Shown: positions 8,993 to 17,339 of the stretch, in pieces | How the letters are laid out: each line of letters opens with the position of its first letter | How positions within the stretch are numbered: the stretch's first letter is position 1 | Source: Paraflavitalea soli | Lineage (GTDB): Bacteria > Bacteroidota > Bacteroidia > Chitinophagales > Chitinophagaceae | Reading direction: 5' to 3' | DNA: 64,000 nt | Assembly: GCF_003555545.1 (NCBI RefSeq) | Contig: NZ_CP032157.1 | Span: forward strand, 8,312,546-8,376,545 | Notes under the pieces: model-generated | Told to the model about the DNA's origin: nothing | Databases searched by the model: none | What the model saw: only the letters and a program-made list of their open reading frames with translations | Translations under genes and position numbers: made by a program

Positions 8993-10429
8993 ATGTTTAT
9001 CACCACAGAACCATCACGTATCCTAATTGTAGACGATGACGAAGACGATTTTTATATTACCAACAGCATTATTAAGGACATTAATGGTGGTAATTTCAAA
9101 GTAGACTGGTGTTTTAAATACCAGGAAGCATTAGACCATATTTGCCATAGGCGTTATGACCTGTATTTTATAGATTATTTCCTGGGTGCCAAAACGGGTC
9201 TTGACCTGTTGCGGGAAGCAGTAGAGCGGGAATGTGAAGCGCCCATGATATTACTGACGGGTAAGGGCAATCAAACGGTGGATATCGAGGCGATGCGGGT
9301 AGGGGCGGCAGATTACCTGATCAAGTCTGAACTTACCACGGAGAAGATGGAACGGTGTATACGTTATTCGCTGGAAAAGGCGCGTTCCTTAAAAGCACTG
9401 CGTGACAATGAACTTAAATACCGCAATATTTTCGAACGTTCCAAAGACGCCATTTTCCTGGCGGATACGAACCTGCAATTCTTTACGGTGAATGCCGCCA
9501 CGGCAGGCTTGCTGGGTTATACAGCAGAAGAATTGTCGCACATGACATTCTACAACCTGATGCTGGAAGAGCAGGATGCCAGCCGGTTGAAGGAATTGTT
9601 GCAAACAGGCGAAGTAGATGATGTGGAAATCGACCTGCTCAATAAGAACCGGGAAGAGCGTACCTGCATATTTTCTGCTACTATTATTGAACGCCCTGAC
9701 AAGACCAAATATGTGCAGGGCATTTTGCATGATATTACTGGTTTGCGTAAGGCAGAAAAGTCTGTATTGATGGCGGAGAAACTGGCTGCCACAGGACGGC
9801 TGGCGCGTACACTGGCGCATGAGATCAGGAATCCGCTTACCAATATCCACCTGTCGCTGGATCACCTGCGGGTGAATGATATTACGGAAGCACAGACAAA
9901 TTATTTTGGTATCATTCAACGCAATGCAAAACGTATCGGGGCCATTATTTCCGAGCTGCTGGATACAGCCCGGCCTACGGAAATGATGCTACAACAAACT
10001 TCTTTGCAGGATATCCTGGATGAAAGTATTACTGCTGCAATGGATAGGATCGTGCTTAAGAATATCAAGTTACAGATACGCTATCCGGATAATATCGTAT
10101 ATATACCGGCCGATAAAGACAAGCTTAAGATAGCGTTTCTCAATATCATCATTAATGCGGTGGAAGCCATGGAGGAGGAGGAAGGCAAGCTGGTAGTGGC
10201 CATGGTGCAACATCATCAGACCTGTGAAGTGCGTATTACAGATAATGGAACGGGCATCACGGAAGATAACCTGCAGAGGCTATTTGAACCTTATTTTACC
10301 TCTAAAAGGAATGGCCTGGGGCTAGGCCTGGCTGCCACGCTGAATATACTGCAGGCGCACCGGGCAGAAGTAGATGTACATTCTGCAGTGGGGAGCGGGA
10401 CCACTTTTATTGTCACGTTTAGCATTTAG
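8993..10429 (+). CDS. REC-PAS-histidine kinase (receiver at N-terminus)
   Basis: 478 residues from the ATG at 8993; the longer in-frame start at 8936 lies inside the preceding gene and adds only junk. Order: receiver domain with an acidic pocket VDDDED and phospho-acceptor Asp61 in FIDYFLG, PAS domain (KYRNIFERSKDAIFLAD), HisKA with HEIRNPLTNI, HATPase ending GLGLGLAATLNIL. The order is the reverse of the usual hybrid kinase, so this protein can receive phosphate and then act as a kinase. That makes it a candidate intermediate between the PAS kinase and the NtrC-type activator. Last gene of the operon; a hairpin terminator follows within 20 bp. Confidence 0.92.
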   Translation: MFITTEPSRILIVDDDEDDFYITNSIIKDINGGNFKVDWCFKYQEALDHICHRRYDLYFIDYFLGAKTGLDLLREAVERECEAPMILLTGKGNQTVDIEAMRVGAADYLIKSELTTEKMERCIRYSLEKARSLKALRDNELKYRNIFERSKDAIFLADTNLQFFTVNAATAGLLGYTAEELSHMTFYNLMLEEQDASRLKELLQTGEVDDVEIDLLNKNREERTCIFSATIIERPDKTKYVQGILHDITGLRKAEKSVLMAEKLAATGRLARTLAHEIRNPLTNIHLSLDHLRVNDITEAQTNYFGIIQRNAKRIGAIISELLDTARPTEMMLQQTSLQDILDESITAAMDRIVLKNIKLQIRYPDNIVYIPADKDKLKIAFLNIIINAVEAMEEEEGKLVVAMVQHHQTCEVRITDNGTGITEDNLQRLFEPYFTSKRNGLGLGLAATLNILQAHRAEVDVHSAVGSGTTFIVTFSI

Positions 10430-10447
10430 TAGTTAGTAGAAAATAAT

Positions 10448-10477
10448 GGCCGGATAGCATTGCTTTCCGGCCTTTTT
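10448..10477 (+). terminator. Intrinsic terminator of the sigma-54 signalling operon
   Basis: Perfect 7-bp stem GGCCGGA/TCCGGCC (10448-10454 with 10466-10472) with an 11-nt loop, followed by TTTTT. It lies 18 bp after the stop of the REC-PAS kinase and could also serve the convergent barrel gene. Confidence 0.8.
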
Positions 10478-10498
10478 CGAAAGGATCCTTTTGTGCTG

Positions 10499-11164
10499 TT
10501 AGAATCCTATGCCAATGTAAAAAGTGAAGGCGCTGTTCTTTGAATTCTTTGTAGCTTCTCCTGCAAGTCCGCCATCGCCAATTTCATTCAAGCCGTAGTT
10601 GTACCGGGCACCCAGGGTGAAGTTCTCGATGTCAAATCCAATACCACCCACGAGGCCAAAGTCGAAACGCTTGAAGTTGTCGGTGTCCAGGTCCTTGATA
10701 TTATCAACATCTCCGGTTTCGTGGTCCAGCCTTTTGATATTGGCTGAAGTAAGCAGGGCGGCATAAGGACCTGCATGGATGTTGAAATTTTTACCCAGGT
10801 TGAAGACCGCTAAAACGGGCAGTTCAACATAATTCAGGTTGAAGCGGTATTCGCCATCTCCTAAAATGTTGTCATAGGTAAGCTTGGCGCCTTTGCTGCT
10901 ATAGGCTAACTCAGGTTGGATAGAGAAACCTTTGGTGATGGGGAACTTGGCAAATACGCCTACGTTGAGCCCTACCTTCATGTTCTCATCTTTAACATCA
11001 TCCACATATAGGTTGCTGAGGTTTACGCCCCCTCTGATGCCGAATTTAGGCTGTAGGCTGGTTTCTGATGTTGTTTGTTGTTCCTGAGCCATGGCTGCTG
11101 TTAAAGAGCCTGTAAGGGCTGCCAGGAGGAATAGTTTTCTAAAACTACCGGTAGCATTTTTCAT
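10499..11164 (-). CDS. Outer-membrane beta-barrel protein (PorT/OMP_b-brl family)
   Basis: 221 residues from the ATG at 11164; an alternative ATG at 11194 gives ten extra residues ahead of the signal peptide. The signal peptide KLFLLAALTGSLTAAMAQ is clear. The mature part has alternating amphipathic strands (FGIRGGVNLSNLY, GLNVGVFAKFPI, FSIQPELAYSSKGAKL, ALGARYNYGLNEIGD-like) and ends in an aromatic residue (YIGIGF), as expected for an 8-10-strand barrel inserted by BAM. Function unknown; many relatives are abundant envelope proteins. A single-gene unit, convergent with the kinase operon and divergent from ku. Confidence 0.87.
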   Translation of the reverse strand: MKNATGSFRKLFLLAALTGSLTAAMAQEQQTTSETSLQPKFGIRGGVNLSNLYVDDVKDENMKVGLNVGVFAKFPITKGFSIQPELAYSSKGAKLTYDNILGDGEYRFNLNYVELPVLAVFNLGKNFNIHAGPYAALLTSANIKRLDHETGDVDNIKDLDTDNFKRFDFGLVGGIGFDIENFTLGARYNYGLNEIGDGGLAGEATKNSKNSAFTFYIGIGF

Positions 11165-11444
11165 TGTGTTCAGTTTTGCTGTGTTTTCAATCATGGTTTC
11201 TAATTATATGTGCATGCATTGTTCAGAGCCTGCATGATAAGATTTGAATTATCAATTAGCATTCCTTATGATCAAACTGTAGATTAATTGTGGAATGGGG
11301 GAACGGAATGGCATGGTCTGTGTAGCCTTATCTACAGTAAATCATCATATTAGGGGAATAGTGATGTGATCGGTTGCTCATGGCTGGCAGGGTATAGCAG
11401 GGGGGCGGCAACATTTTTATACAGGAATTATAAAATCATTTGTT

Positions 11445-12218
11445 ATGCGTGCAATCTGGAGCGGGTCCATCGGCTTTGGGCTGGTGAATATACCCATCAA
11501 ACTATACAGCTCTATACAGGAAAGTGATCTTGACCTGGATATGCTGGACAAGAAGGACCATGCGAATATCAAATTCCAACGGATCAATGAAAAGACAGGC
11601 AAGGTAGTGTCCTGGGCCAATATCGTGAAAGGTTATAACCTGAATGGGCATTATGTGGTGCTGACGGACGAGGATTTTCAAAAGGCTATGCCGGAGAAAA
11701 CGAAGAGTATTGACATTATGGCTTTCGTGGAAGAAGCAGCCATCGATCCCATGTTGTATGAAACACCTTATTATATTGAACCGGATAAATCAGGCGCCCG
11801 GGCCTATGCCTTATTATGGAGTGCGCTGCATAAGGCAGGTAAAGTGGGCTTGGGCAGTTTTGTATTGCGTAGTAAAGAAAGTCTCTGTGTGATCCGTGCG
11901 GCTGAAGATATCCTGGTAGTGCAGAAGATCCGCTTTGAGGAGGAGATACGGGCAACGAGTGAATTGACGATCCCGAAACTTACGAGTAAGCCCGGGGAAC
12001 TTAAAATGGCTTTATCGCTCATCGATCAGCTTACGGAGAAGTTCGATATTTCGGCTTATAAGGATACGTATTCGGATAAACTGATGAAACTCATAAAGGC
12101 GAAAGGTAAAGGTAAGAAGATCGCTACGCCTCATATGAAGGTGGTGCATTCGAGGGCCAAAGACCTGATGTCGCAATTGAAGGCGAGCCTGGATACGAAG
12201 AAGCGGAAAGCTTCTTAA
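11445..12218 (+). CDS. ku: Ku protein of bacterial non-homologous end joining
   Basis: 257 residues, the usual size of bacterial Ku. The opening MRAIWSGSIGFGLVNIPIKLY and the core (DANIKFQRINEKTGK-like, VLTDEDF, ELTIPKL) are diagnostic. It forms a homodimeric ring on double-strand break ends and recruits LigD. The C-terminus is lysine-rich (KAKGKGKKIATP...KKRKAS), as in DNA-binding Ku tails. The LigD polymerase-domain gene follows 61 bp downstream on the same strand, so repair is the shared job. The spacer between them contains a short repeat described separately. Confidence 0.96.
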   Translation: MRAIWSGSIGFGLVNIPIKLYSSIQESDLDLDMLDKKDHANIKFQRINEKTGKVVSWANIVKGYNLNGHYVVLTDEDFQKAMPEKTKSIDIMAFVEEAAIDPMLYETPYYIEPDKSGARAYALLWSALHKAGKVGLGSFVLRSKESLCVIRAAEDILVVQKIRFEEEIRATSELTIPKLTSKPGELKMALSLIDQLTEKFDISAYKDTYSDKLMKLIKAKGKGKKIATPHMKVVHSRAKDLMSQLKASLDTKKRKAS

Positions 12219-12259
12219 AAGGCAACAAGGCAACGGGGCAACCAGGCAGAGAGGCAGCA
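12219..12259 (+). repeat. GGCAAC-type degenerate tandem repeat
   Basis: Starts at the stop codon of ku and fills most of the gap to the LigD-Pol gene. It is built from 8-9-nt words of the form GGCAACaAG/GGCAACgGG/GGCAACcAG. Its 20-bp core GGCAACGGGGCAACCAGGCA (12229-12248) recurs exactly at 34981-35000 inside a coding sequence. Confidence 0.8.
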
Positions 12260-12279
12260 TAAGCATAAATTATAATGAT

Positions 12280-13209
12280 ATGGCAGTAAAAGAACAAACA
12301 GCTAAGGAAAGCGTGGTGACGATCAACCGGCGTTCACTGAAGCTTACGAATCTTTCTAAAATATATTTTCCCCGGGAAAAGATCACCAAGGGGGATGTGA
12401 TCGCTTATTATAATACGATGGCAGATCATATATTGCCTTACCTGAAAAATCGTCCCCTGTCTTTGAAGCGGAATCCCAACGGGATCCTTGACAAAGGGTT
12501 TTATCACAAAGATGCAGCGGAGGAGGGGCCTTCCTGGATAAAGTCCTTTGATCAGTATGCTGAATCCTCCAAAAAGATGGTCAATTATATTGTGTGTAAT
12601 GACAAAGCCACGCTGATCTACCTGGCCAACCTGGGATGTATTGAAATGAATCCCTGGAATTCTACCACCCGCACACCGGATAAACCTACTTACCTGATGA
12701 TCGATATTGATCCCTCTGACAAGAATACCTTTGACCAGGTGGTGACGGTAGCGCAGGCGGTGCAGGAAGTCCTGAACAGGGCAGGGGCGGTGAGCTACTG
12801 TAAAACCTCCGGCGCTACGGGTATCCATGTGTATGTGCCCCTGAATGCCCGTTACACTTATGAAGTAGCCAGGGAGTTTGCGCATATTGTAGCTACGCTG
12901 GTGCAGGAACAATTGCCTGACCTTACTTCGCTGGAAAGGAACTTGCGTAAACGCGGCAACAAAATATATGTTGATTACCTGCAAAATTCACAGGGGCAAA
13001 CGCTGGCTTCTGCGTATAGCCTGCGACCTGTGGAAGATGCTTCGGTATCCACACCCTTGTTGTGGAAAGAAATGAAGCATGGGTTGCATCCTTCGCAGTT
13101 CACTATCTACAATATAGAAAAGCGGGTAAAGAAGCTGGGAGATATCTTTTATATGGTGCTCAAGGAAGGGAATAACCTGAAAGGCTGTCTTAAGAACTTG
13201 GGGTATTGA
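12280..13209 (+). CDS. Stand-alone LigD polymerase domain (AEP primase-polymerase)
   Basis: 309 residues, only the polymerase module of LigD. It shows the archaeo-eukaryotic primase fold motifs: metal-binding Asp142 and Asp144 in MIDIDPSD, SGATGIHVYVPL (177-188, with the conserved His183), and the third acidic strand KIYVDYLQN. It adds nucleotides to fill gaps during Ku-dependent end joining. Full LigD also carries nuclease and ATP-dependent ligase modules, and neither is encoded here or elsewhere in the window, so the ligase must be a separate gene. It lies in an apparent operon with ku. Downstream is a composite intergenic repeat. Confidence 0.93.
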   Translation: MAVKEQTAKESVVTINRRSLKLTNLSKIYFPREKITKGDVIAYYNTMADHILPYLKNRPLSLKRNPNGILDKGFYHKDAAEEGPSWIKSFDQYAESSKKMVNYIVCNDKATLIYLANLGCIEMNPWNSTTRTPDKPTYLMIDIDPSDKNTFDQVVTVAQAVQEVLNRAGAVSYCKTSGATGIHVYVPLNARYTYEVAREFAHIVATLVQEQLPDLTSLERNLRKRGNKIYVDYLQNSQGQTLASAYSLRPVEDASVSTPLLWKEMKHGLHPSQFTIYNIEKRVKKLGDIFYMVLKEGNNLKGCLKNLGY

Positions 13210-13213
13210 GATC

Positions 13214-13403
13214 GATAATCGGCAGTCGGCAATCGGCAATCGGCAGTCTCTTGCTTCGAGACTTTTGGTTTGTGTTTTTGGTGCGATAGCGGATTTCTCA
13301 CTCCGCTTCGCTGCGTTCGAAATGACAAAAGAGAGTTTACGTGGACAAAAGAACGTTTACATTGACAAAAGAACGTTTACGTGGACAAAAGAGCGTTTAC
13401 GTG
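13214..13403 (+). repeat. Composite intergenic repeat (three modules)
   Basis: Module 1 (13214-13248): tandem (A)ATCGGCAGTCGGC-type words. Module 2 (13249-13323): non-repetitive linker ending CGTTCGAAATGACA, the reverse of the Bacteroidetes intergenic repeat that reads as SFRPQGEI or HFDRREKS when translated. Module 3 (13324-13403): four head-to-tail copies of a 20-bp unit, consensus GACAAAAGAACGTTTACGTG, with 1-3 substitutions between copies. The last copy overlaps and supplies the stop codon of the minus-strand gene at 13397. The same module order occurs at 30222-30364. Confidence 0.85.
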
Positions 13404-13684
13404 ACGATCTTGTTGGCGTGTTGGTGGAGGATGTAAAATAATAATCCTCCCATTACGGGTACGGAAACGACTACGATGAGCCAGAACATTTTCTGGTAAT
13501 ACTTCAGGTCATTTGCTGAAATCACATCCAGGATAGCCCATATCCAAAAGATGCCGGCCAGTAAAAATCCTGCATACATAACATAGGTCCCTAGCTCATA
13601 ATGGGGCATGGCTACAAGACCGATCAGTATAAGGGCTGTACCGATCATGGCCAATATAAAAGCGGGGCGACTTAGATTTTTCAT
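13397..13684 (-). CDS. Small membrane protein, PLDc_N-like
   Basis: 95 residues with three predicted membrane helices (about 9-27, 37-54, 65-86). The final part WLIVVVSVPVMGGLLFYILH resembles the PLDc_N domain, which is found in phospholipase D-like cardiolipin synthases and in many stand-alone small inner-membrane proteins. No catalytic HKD motif is present, so it is not an enzyme by itself. Its stop codon is formed by the last copy of the 20-bp tandem repeat. It is upstream of nothing on its strand; the FAD oxidoreductase at 13715-14935 lies 30 bp upstream on the same strand and may share its transcript. Confidence 0.7.
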   Translation of the reverse strand: MKNLSRPAFILAMIGTALILIGLVAMPHYELGTYVMYAGFLLAGIFWIWAILDVISANDLKYYQKMFWLIVVVSVPVMGGLLFYILHQHANKIVT

Positions 13685-13714
13685 AACCTTCTTTTGCAGG
13701 TATGGTTACCAAAG

Positions 13715-14935
13715 TTATGCCACCCCACCCGCTGGTCTGTTGAAGCCAAATAGCTTGCTGTTGGCATTGTTTTTCCCTGATAATAAATCGCTTATGATCT
13801 GTGCCGCAATGAGGCTAAAGGTGATTCCATTGCCTCCAAACCCCAGTGCAAACCAGGTATGAGGTCTTTCAGGAATGCTACCAATATAAGGCAATCCATC
13901 TTTGGTACTGGCAAAGGTACCAGCCCAGGCAAAGTCTGTACGGAATGGAATATCAGGAAAGAGTCTGCTAAAGGAATGTTCCAGTTGTTTTGTTTTGCGG
14001 GGCAGGCTGGCGTCGCGTTTTGCGGGGTTATAAAATGCATCGTCTTTGCCGCCTACCAATATGCGTTGATCTGTAGTGGGTCGCATGTATAAATAGGGAT
14101 TGGCGGTTTCCCAGATCAATGCATTCTGGTGCCAGCATTCATTGATAAACATGGGTTCGCTGATGATAGAATAGGTAGAGTGGAGTTTTTCTATCTTTTT
14201 GGGCAGGTATTGATGTGATTCATAGCCGCAGGCAATGACGAGTTGTTTTGCTTCTACTTTAAATCCCCACTCTGTTTGGAGTACTACGCCTTTCTGTTCA
14301 TAATCGATACCGGTTACAAGTGTATTGTCATATACCAGCATTCCTTTCTCCTGACCATGTTTGAGCAGGGCGTGGGTGAGCTCGTAGGCTTCTACAATGC
14401 CGCCGTCGGCGGAAAGGAGGCCGGCTGGTTTGTTGAAACCAAAAAGCCTTATGATATCATCGACGGACAATAGCTGCAGGTTGAAGCCCGCTCTTTTGCG
14501 CAGGAAGTATTCGCGTTCGAGTTCTTTTACATCATTGTTGTAGCTGGCAAACTGGAAGCTGGGCCTTAAAGCGAAAGCTGGTTTATCGGGCAGCTGTTTA
14601 CATATTTCATGGAGATCGTAGATGGCCTGCCTGCACAGGAGGTAACTAAGTACGGCATTTTTCTCTCCTACCAGCTCGATGAGCTTGTGCAGTGGAGTGT
14701 CTATTTCATATTGCAACAGGGAGGTGCTGGCGGCGGTGCTGCCCATACCGGCATGGCGCCGGTCTATTACGATGGCCTGTATGCCTTTTTGCATAAGGTG
14801 CCAGCCAACGAGGGCGCCGGTAATTCCAGCACCGATAATGGCGACATCGGCTTTTACATTTTTCCGTAAAGATGGATAGACATGGCCCAAGCCATGTCGT
14901 AATAACGCGTATGGTTTGTCTGACCGGAGATCCAT
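13715..14935 (-). CDS. FAD-dependent oxidoreductase, DAO (glycine/D-amino acid oxidase) family
   Basis: 406 residues. The N-terminal FAD-binding GxGxxG is IIGAGITG (33-40), with the conserved acidic residue ending the second strand (VIDRR). The C-terminal DAO signature ...GFGGNGITFSLIAAQ closes the FAD site. Relatives oxidise secondary or tertiary amines such as glycine, sarcosine or D-amino acids; the substrate is unknown. A close architectural paralogue with a Rieske domain added lies at 20075-21622. It starts 13 bp after the YihY/BrkB gene on the same strand, so the two plus the PLDc_N gene look like one operon. Confidence 0.88.
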   Translation of the reverse strand: MDLRSDKPYALLRHGLGHVYPSLRKNVKADVAIIGAGITGALVGWHLMQKGIQAIVIDRRHAGMGSTAASTSLLQYEIDTPLHKLIELVGEKNAVLSYLLCRQAIYDLHEICKQLPDKPAFALRPSFQFASYNNDVKELEREYFLRKRAGFNLQLLSVDDIIRLFGFNKPAGLLSADGGIVEAYELTHALLKHGQEKGMLVYDNTLVTGIDYEQKGVVLQTEWGFKVEAKQLVIACGYESHQYLPKKIEKLHSTYSIISEPMFINECWHQNALIWETANPYLYMRPTTDQRILVGGKDDAFYNPAKRDASLPRKTKQLEHSFSRLFPDIPFRTDFAWAGTFASTKDGLPYIGSIPERPHTWFALGFGGNGITFSLIAAQIISDLLSGKNNANSKLFGFNRPAGGVA

Positions 14936-14948
14936 AGTATATTGATAT

Positions 14949-15875
14949 TTATGTATCGAGGTAAGAGGCGGGAATTTCCCGTGCTTCCTGCTTTACCACA
15001 AATACGGCTGTTTCCTTTGGCTTGATGCCACTGCCTACTTCTACGGCGTAGCATTTGGTAAATTCTGCTCCGAAATACAAGATCACGGAAGAATAGTATA
15101 CCCACAATAAAATGACAACAATGGTAGCGGCTGTGCCGAAAGTAACTCCTACATTGGACCTGCTGATGTAAAAGCTGATCAGGAATTTGCCGCCCATAAA
15201 GAGCAGGGCTGTAAACAGGGATCCTTTGATCACATCACGCCACTGAATAATAGCATCGGGTAATACTTTGAAAATGATGGCGAATAAGGTAGTAATGACC
15301 ACTAATACGATCAGCAGGTTGAGAATATAAAAAACGATGATAATGTTCTCGGGGAAAAACCTTTCGAGTTGTTTGCTCAGGGCATCTGTGAGGGTGCTTA
15401 TCAATAAGGATACCAGCATAATAAAGCCCAGGCCTACAACCAGGGAAAAGGACAGGAGCCTGTTGGTAAGAAATTTCAACCATCCTTTTTTGGGTTTGGC
15501 TTTTACAGACCAGATCCGGTTGACGGAATCCTGTATCTCGGTGAATACACCGCTGGCCCCAAATAACAACATGACCACGCCTATAATGATGCCGGTGGTC
15601 TTAAACTGGGACTGTTCAATATTCTTAATGATTGCCTGTAGCTGGATGGCAGCGTCGCTGCCAATAAATCCTTTTACCTGCCCGTATACCCTTCCCTGTA
15701 CGGCTTCCCGGCCATAAAATATACCTACCAGGGAAATAACAATGATGAGAATGGGGCCCATGGAGAAGATGGTATAATAAGACAGGGATGCGCTTAGTTT
15801 GAATGCATTGTCTTCGATGAAAGCCAGTGCTGCTTTCTTCAGGACCTTGAAAAATGAACGTAAAGAGGACCACAT
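14949..15875 (-). CDS. YihY/virulence factor BrkB family inner-membrane protein
   Basis: 308 residues from the ATG at 15875; an in-frame TTG at 15950 would add 25 residues that do not look conserved. Six transmembrane helices with the family opening FIEDNAFKLSASLSYYTIFSMGP and the late motif YISRSNVGVTFGTAATIVVILLWVYYSS (quoted in part here: NVGVTFGTAATIVVILLWV). Often mislabelled RNase BN. Role in the inner membrane unknown, possibly transport or envelope stress. Same strand as the DAO oxidoreductase, 13 bp apart. Confidence 0.88.
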   Translation of the reverse strand: MWSSLRSFFKVLKKAALAFIEDNAFKLSASLSYYTIFSMGPILIIVISLVGIFYGREAVQGRVYGQVKGFIGSDAAIQLQAIIKNIEQSQFKTTGIIIGVVMLLFGASGVFTEIQDSVNRIWSVKAKPKKGWLKFLTNRLLSFSLVVGLGFIMLVSLLISTLTDALSKQLERFFPENIIIVFYILNLLIVLVVITTLFAIIFKVLPDAIIQWRDVIKGSLFTALLFMGGKFLISFYISRSNVGVTFGTAATIVVILLWVYYSSVILYFGAEFTKCYAVEVGSGIKPKETAVFVVKQEAREIPASYLDT

Positions 15876-16006
15876 ATGGCGATAGGGAGAAATAAGTGTG
15901 CCGTAAAAAGAATGCTTCGCTTGGGGAAAAGCATCTACAGAATGGGGCAATGAGCGATGTGGAATAAGCGGCGTAATATTTTTATAGTTTCCCTAAACAT
16001 TATAAC

Positions 16007-16153
16007 ATGAGAAGCATATTATATCTTATTGCTGTGATACTGGTTATCGGCTGGATACTTGGATTTTTTGTATACAGCGCCTCGGGACTGATCCATATCC
16101 TTATCATTCTGGCCATCATATCATTACTCCTGGGATTGATCAGAAGAACCTAA
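16007..16153 (+). CDS. Small membrane peptide, lmo0937 family
   Basis: 48 residues, too short for usual ORF cut-offs. It opens MRSILYLIAVILVIGWILGF and continues through a second hydrophobic stretch (HILIILAIISLLLGLI), giving two membrane helices joined by a short YSASG turn. This pattern matches the lmo0937 family of stress-induced small membrane proteins, common in Bacteroidetes. A strong terminator follows 20 bp after the stop, supporting a real single-gene transcript. Function unknown. Confidence 0.82.
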   Translation: MRSILYLIAVILVIGWILGFFVYSASGLIHILIILAIISLLLGLIRRT

Positions 16154-16173
16154 AGTATACGTTGCATAACTCT

Positions 16174-16207
16174 AATGAGGTTGGTTTTAATCAACCTCAT
16201 TTTTTAT
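16174..16207 (+). terminator. Intrinsic terminator after the lmo0937-type gene
   Basis: Perfect 10-bp stem AATGAGGTTG/CAACCTCATT (16174-16183, 16192-16201) with an 8-nt loop and a T-run. It reaches into the end of the convergent gene at 16197 and could work in both directions. Confidence 0.85.
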
Positions 16208-16541
16208 TTAGCTTACTACCGAGGTTGTTTACAGCTACTATAAAGGCTTCTACTCCAGGGTCTTTGTACCTGTTATAGGGTTCCACCATTGTTCCTTTGA
16301 GGCCATCGCAGGTTTCAATGATATACATAACTACCTTTTCTCCGGGATCAGAAAGCCGTTCGAAGCGGAATGTATTCATCACTTTGATCTCTGTGGGTTG
16401 GTATACCTGTTTTCTGTGTACCGAAAACAGCTCATTATTGACGACTTTGAAATTCTCTGTATAGCCGCCTGTTTTTATTTTGTCGAGACAGTGGGATAAG
16501 CTCTTTAAATAGGGTAATTCCACGGATTGTATATCGGACAT
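16197..16541 (-). CDS. Conserved small protein, function unknown
   Basis: 114 residues, soluble, no signal peptide. The first part (LSHCLDKIKTGGYTENFKVVNNELF) and the middle (FRFERLSDPGEKVVMYIIE..DGLKGTMVEPY..Y) match the pattern of small Bacteroidetes proteins often mislabelled phosphoribosylpyrophosphate synthetase. None of the PRPP synthetase active-site motifs is present, so that name should not be used. No function can be assigned. It sits within the stress gene block. Confidence 0.65.
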   Translation of the reverse strand: MSDIQSVELPYLKSLSHCLDKIKTGGYTENFKVVNNELFSVHRKQVYQPTEIKVMNTFRFERLSDPGEKVVMYIIETCDGLKGTMVEPYNRYKDPGVEAFIVAVNNLGSKLNKK

Positions 16542-16673
16542 GATTCTTTTTGAAATTCTATATCAAAATTTATTGCCATCTGATTTGAGGAGTTTATAGG
16601 GTAAAAAAGTCAACAACTGATTGGGATGGTTAGGGGGCTTGTCAGTAGGAAAGAGCCGGAGAGGGTGGGGAAT

Positions 16674-16698
16674 AAAAAAAGGCCGGTAGAAACCAGCC
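16674..16698 (-). terminator. Intrinsic terminator of the DUF2383-DUF4142 operon
   Basis: On the minus strand GGCTGGT-TTCT-ACCGGCC (one G-T pair) is followed by seven Ts. It lies about 30 bp after the stop of the DUF4142 lipoprotein gene. Confidence 0.78.
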
Positions 16699-16729
16699 CT
16701 TGTAAAGTCCAATGTGCCTTATGAAAAAA

Positions 16730-17305
16730 CTATTTCTTAACCTTTGAGTTATAAGCCATTAGCTTATCGTGATGGGTGCGGATGATGGGTAACACTTTGT
16801 TGAGCCAGGCTTTCAGGTCCTCATCTTTAGTATCGTTGAGTTCCTTTTCATAACTGCTGATGGTCTTTTCGTGTTTGTCCATCAATGCTTTTACCCATGC
16901 TTTGTCGAAATCTGCGGGCTTATCATCACTCAGGTCTTTCAGTTGTTCTTTTGTTCCATCGGGTTCTTCGGTCGGAATGCTGATCGCTTTGCTGGTGGCG
17001 AGGGTTTTTAATTCCTCTAATGCTGCGGTATGATCTGCTTCCAGTGATTTGGCGATGGCTTTAATGTCTTTATCTGTTGATTTCTGTATGGCCAGCTGTG
17101 CCAGTTTGATCTCTGCATAATTTCCTGATACAGCATCCACTACAAATGCTGCTTTATCTTCAGAGGAATCGGTCTTGAACTTGGCGTCGTTCTTATCTTC
17201 TGCTACTTCTTTGCTTTCTTCTGGTTTGGTTTCATCCTGGCAGGCCATTGTCATGCTGCCTATTACCAGGCAGGCGATGGCTAATTTATTGATTAAAACT
17301 TTCAT
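16730..17305 (-). CDS. DUF4142 lipoprotein
   Basis: 191 residues. Lipoprotein signal with lipobox SMTMAC, Cys22, followed by an acidic, probably disordered linker to residue 45. The rest is a DUF4142 helical bundle (YAEIKLAQLAIQKSTDKDIK, AKSLEADHTAALEEL, LMDKHEKTISSYEKEL, LPIIRTHHDKL), a ferritin-like four-helix fold. Members are envelope-attached and usually found with stress genes; the biochemical role is unknown. It lies 34 bp downstream of the DUF2383 gene, same operon. A second DUF4142 lipoprotein is at 19401-19994. Confidence 0.85.
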   Translation of the reverse strand: MKVLINKLAIACLVIGSMTMACQDETKPEESKEVAEDKNDAKFKTDSSEDKAAFVVDAVSGNYAEIKLAQLAIQKSTDKDIKAIAKSLEADHTAALEELKTLATSKAISIPTEEPDGTKEQLKDLSDDKPADFDKAWVKALMDKHEKTISSYEKELNDTKDEDLKAWLNKVLPIIRTHHDKLMAYNSKVKK

Positions 17306-17339
17306 GTATTGTTTGTTTATTAAAGAAATAGGTTACCGG

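Noticed and set aside
13324-13403. Possible CRISPR array
   Set aside because: The 20-bp units are directly adjacent with no spacers, and no cas genes are near.
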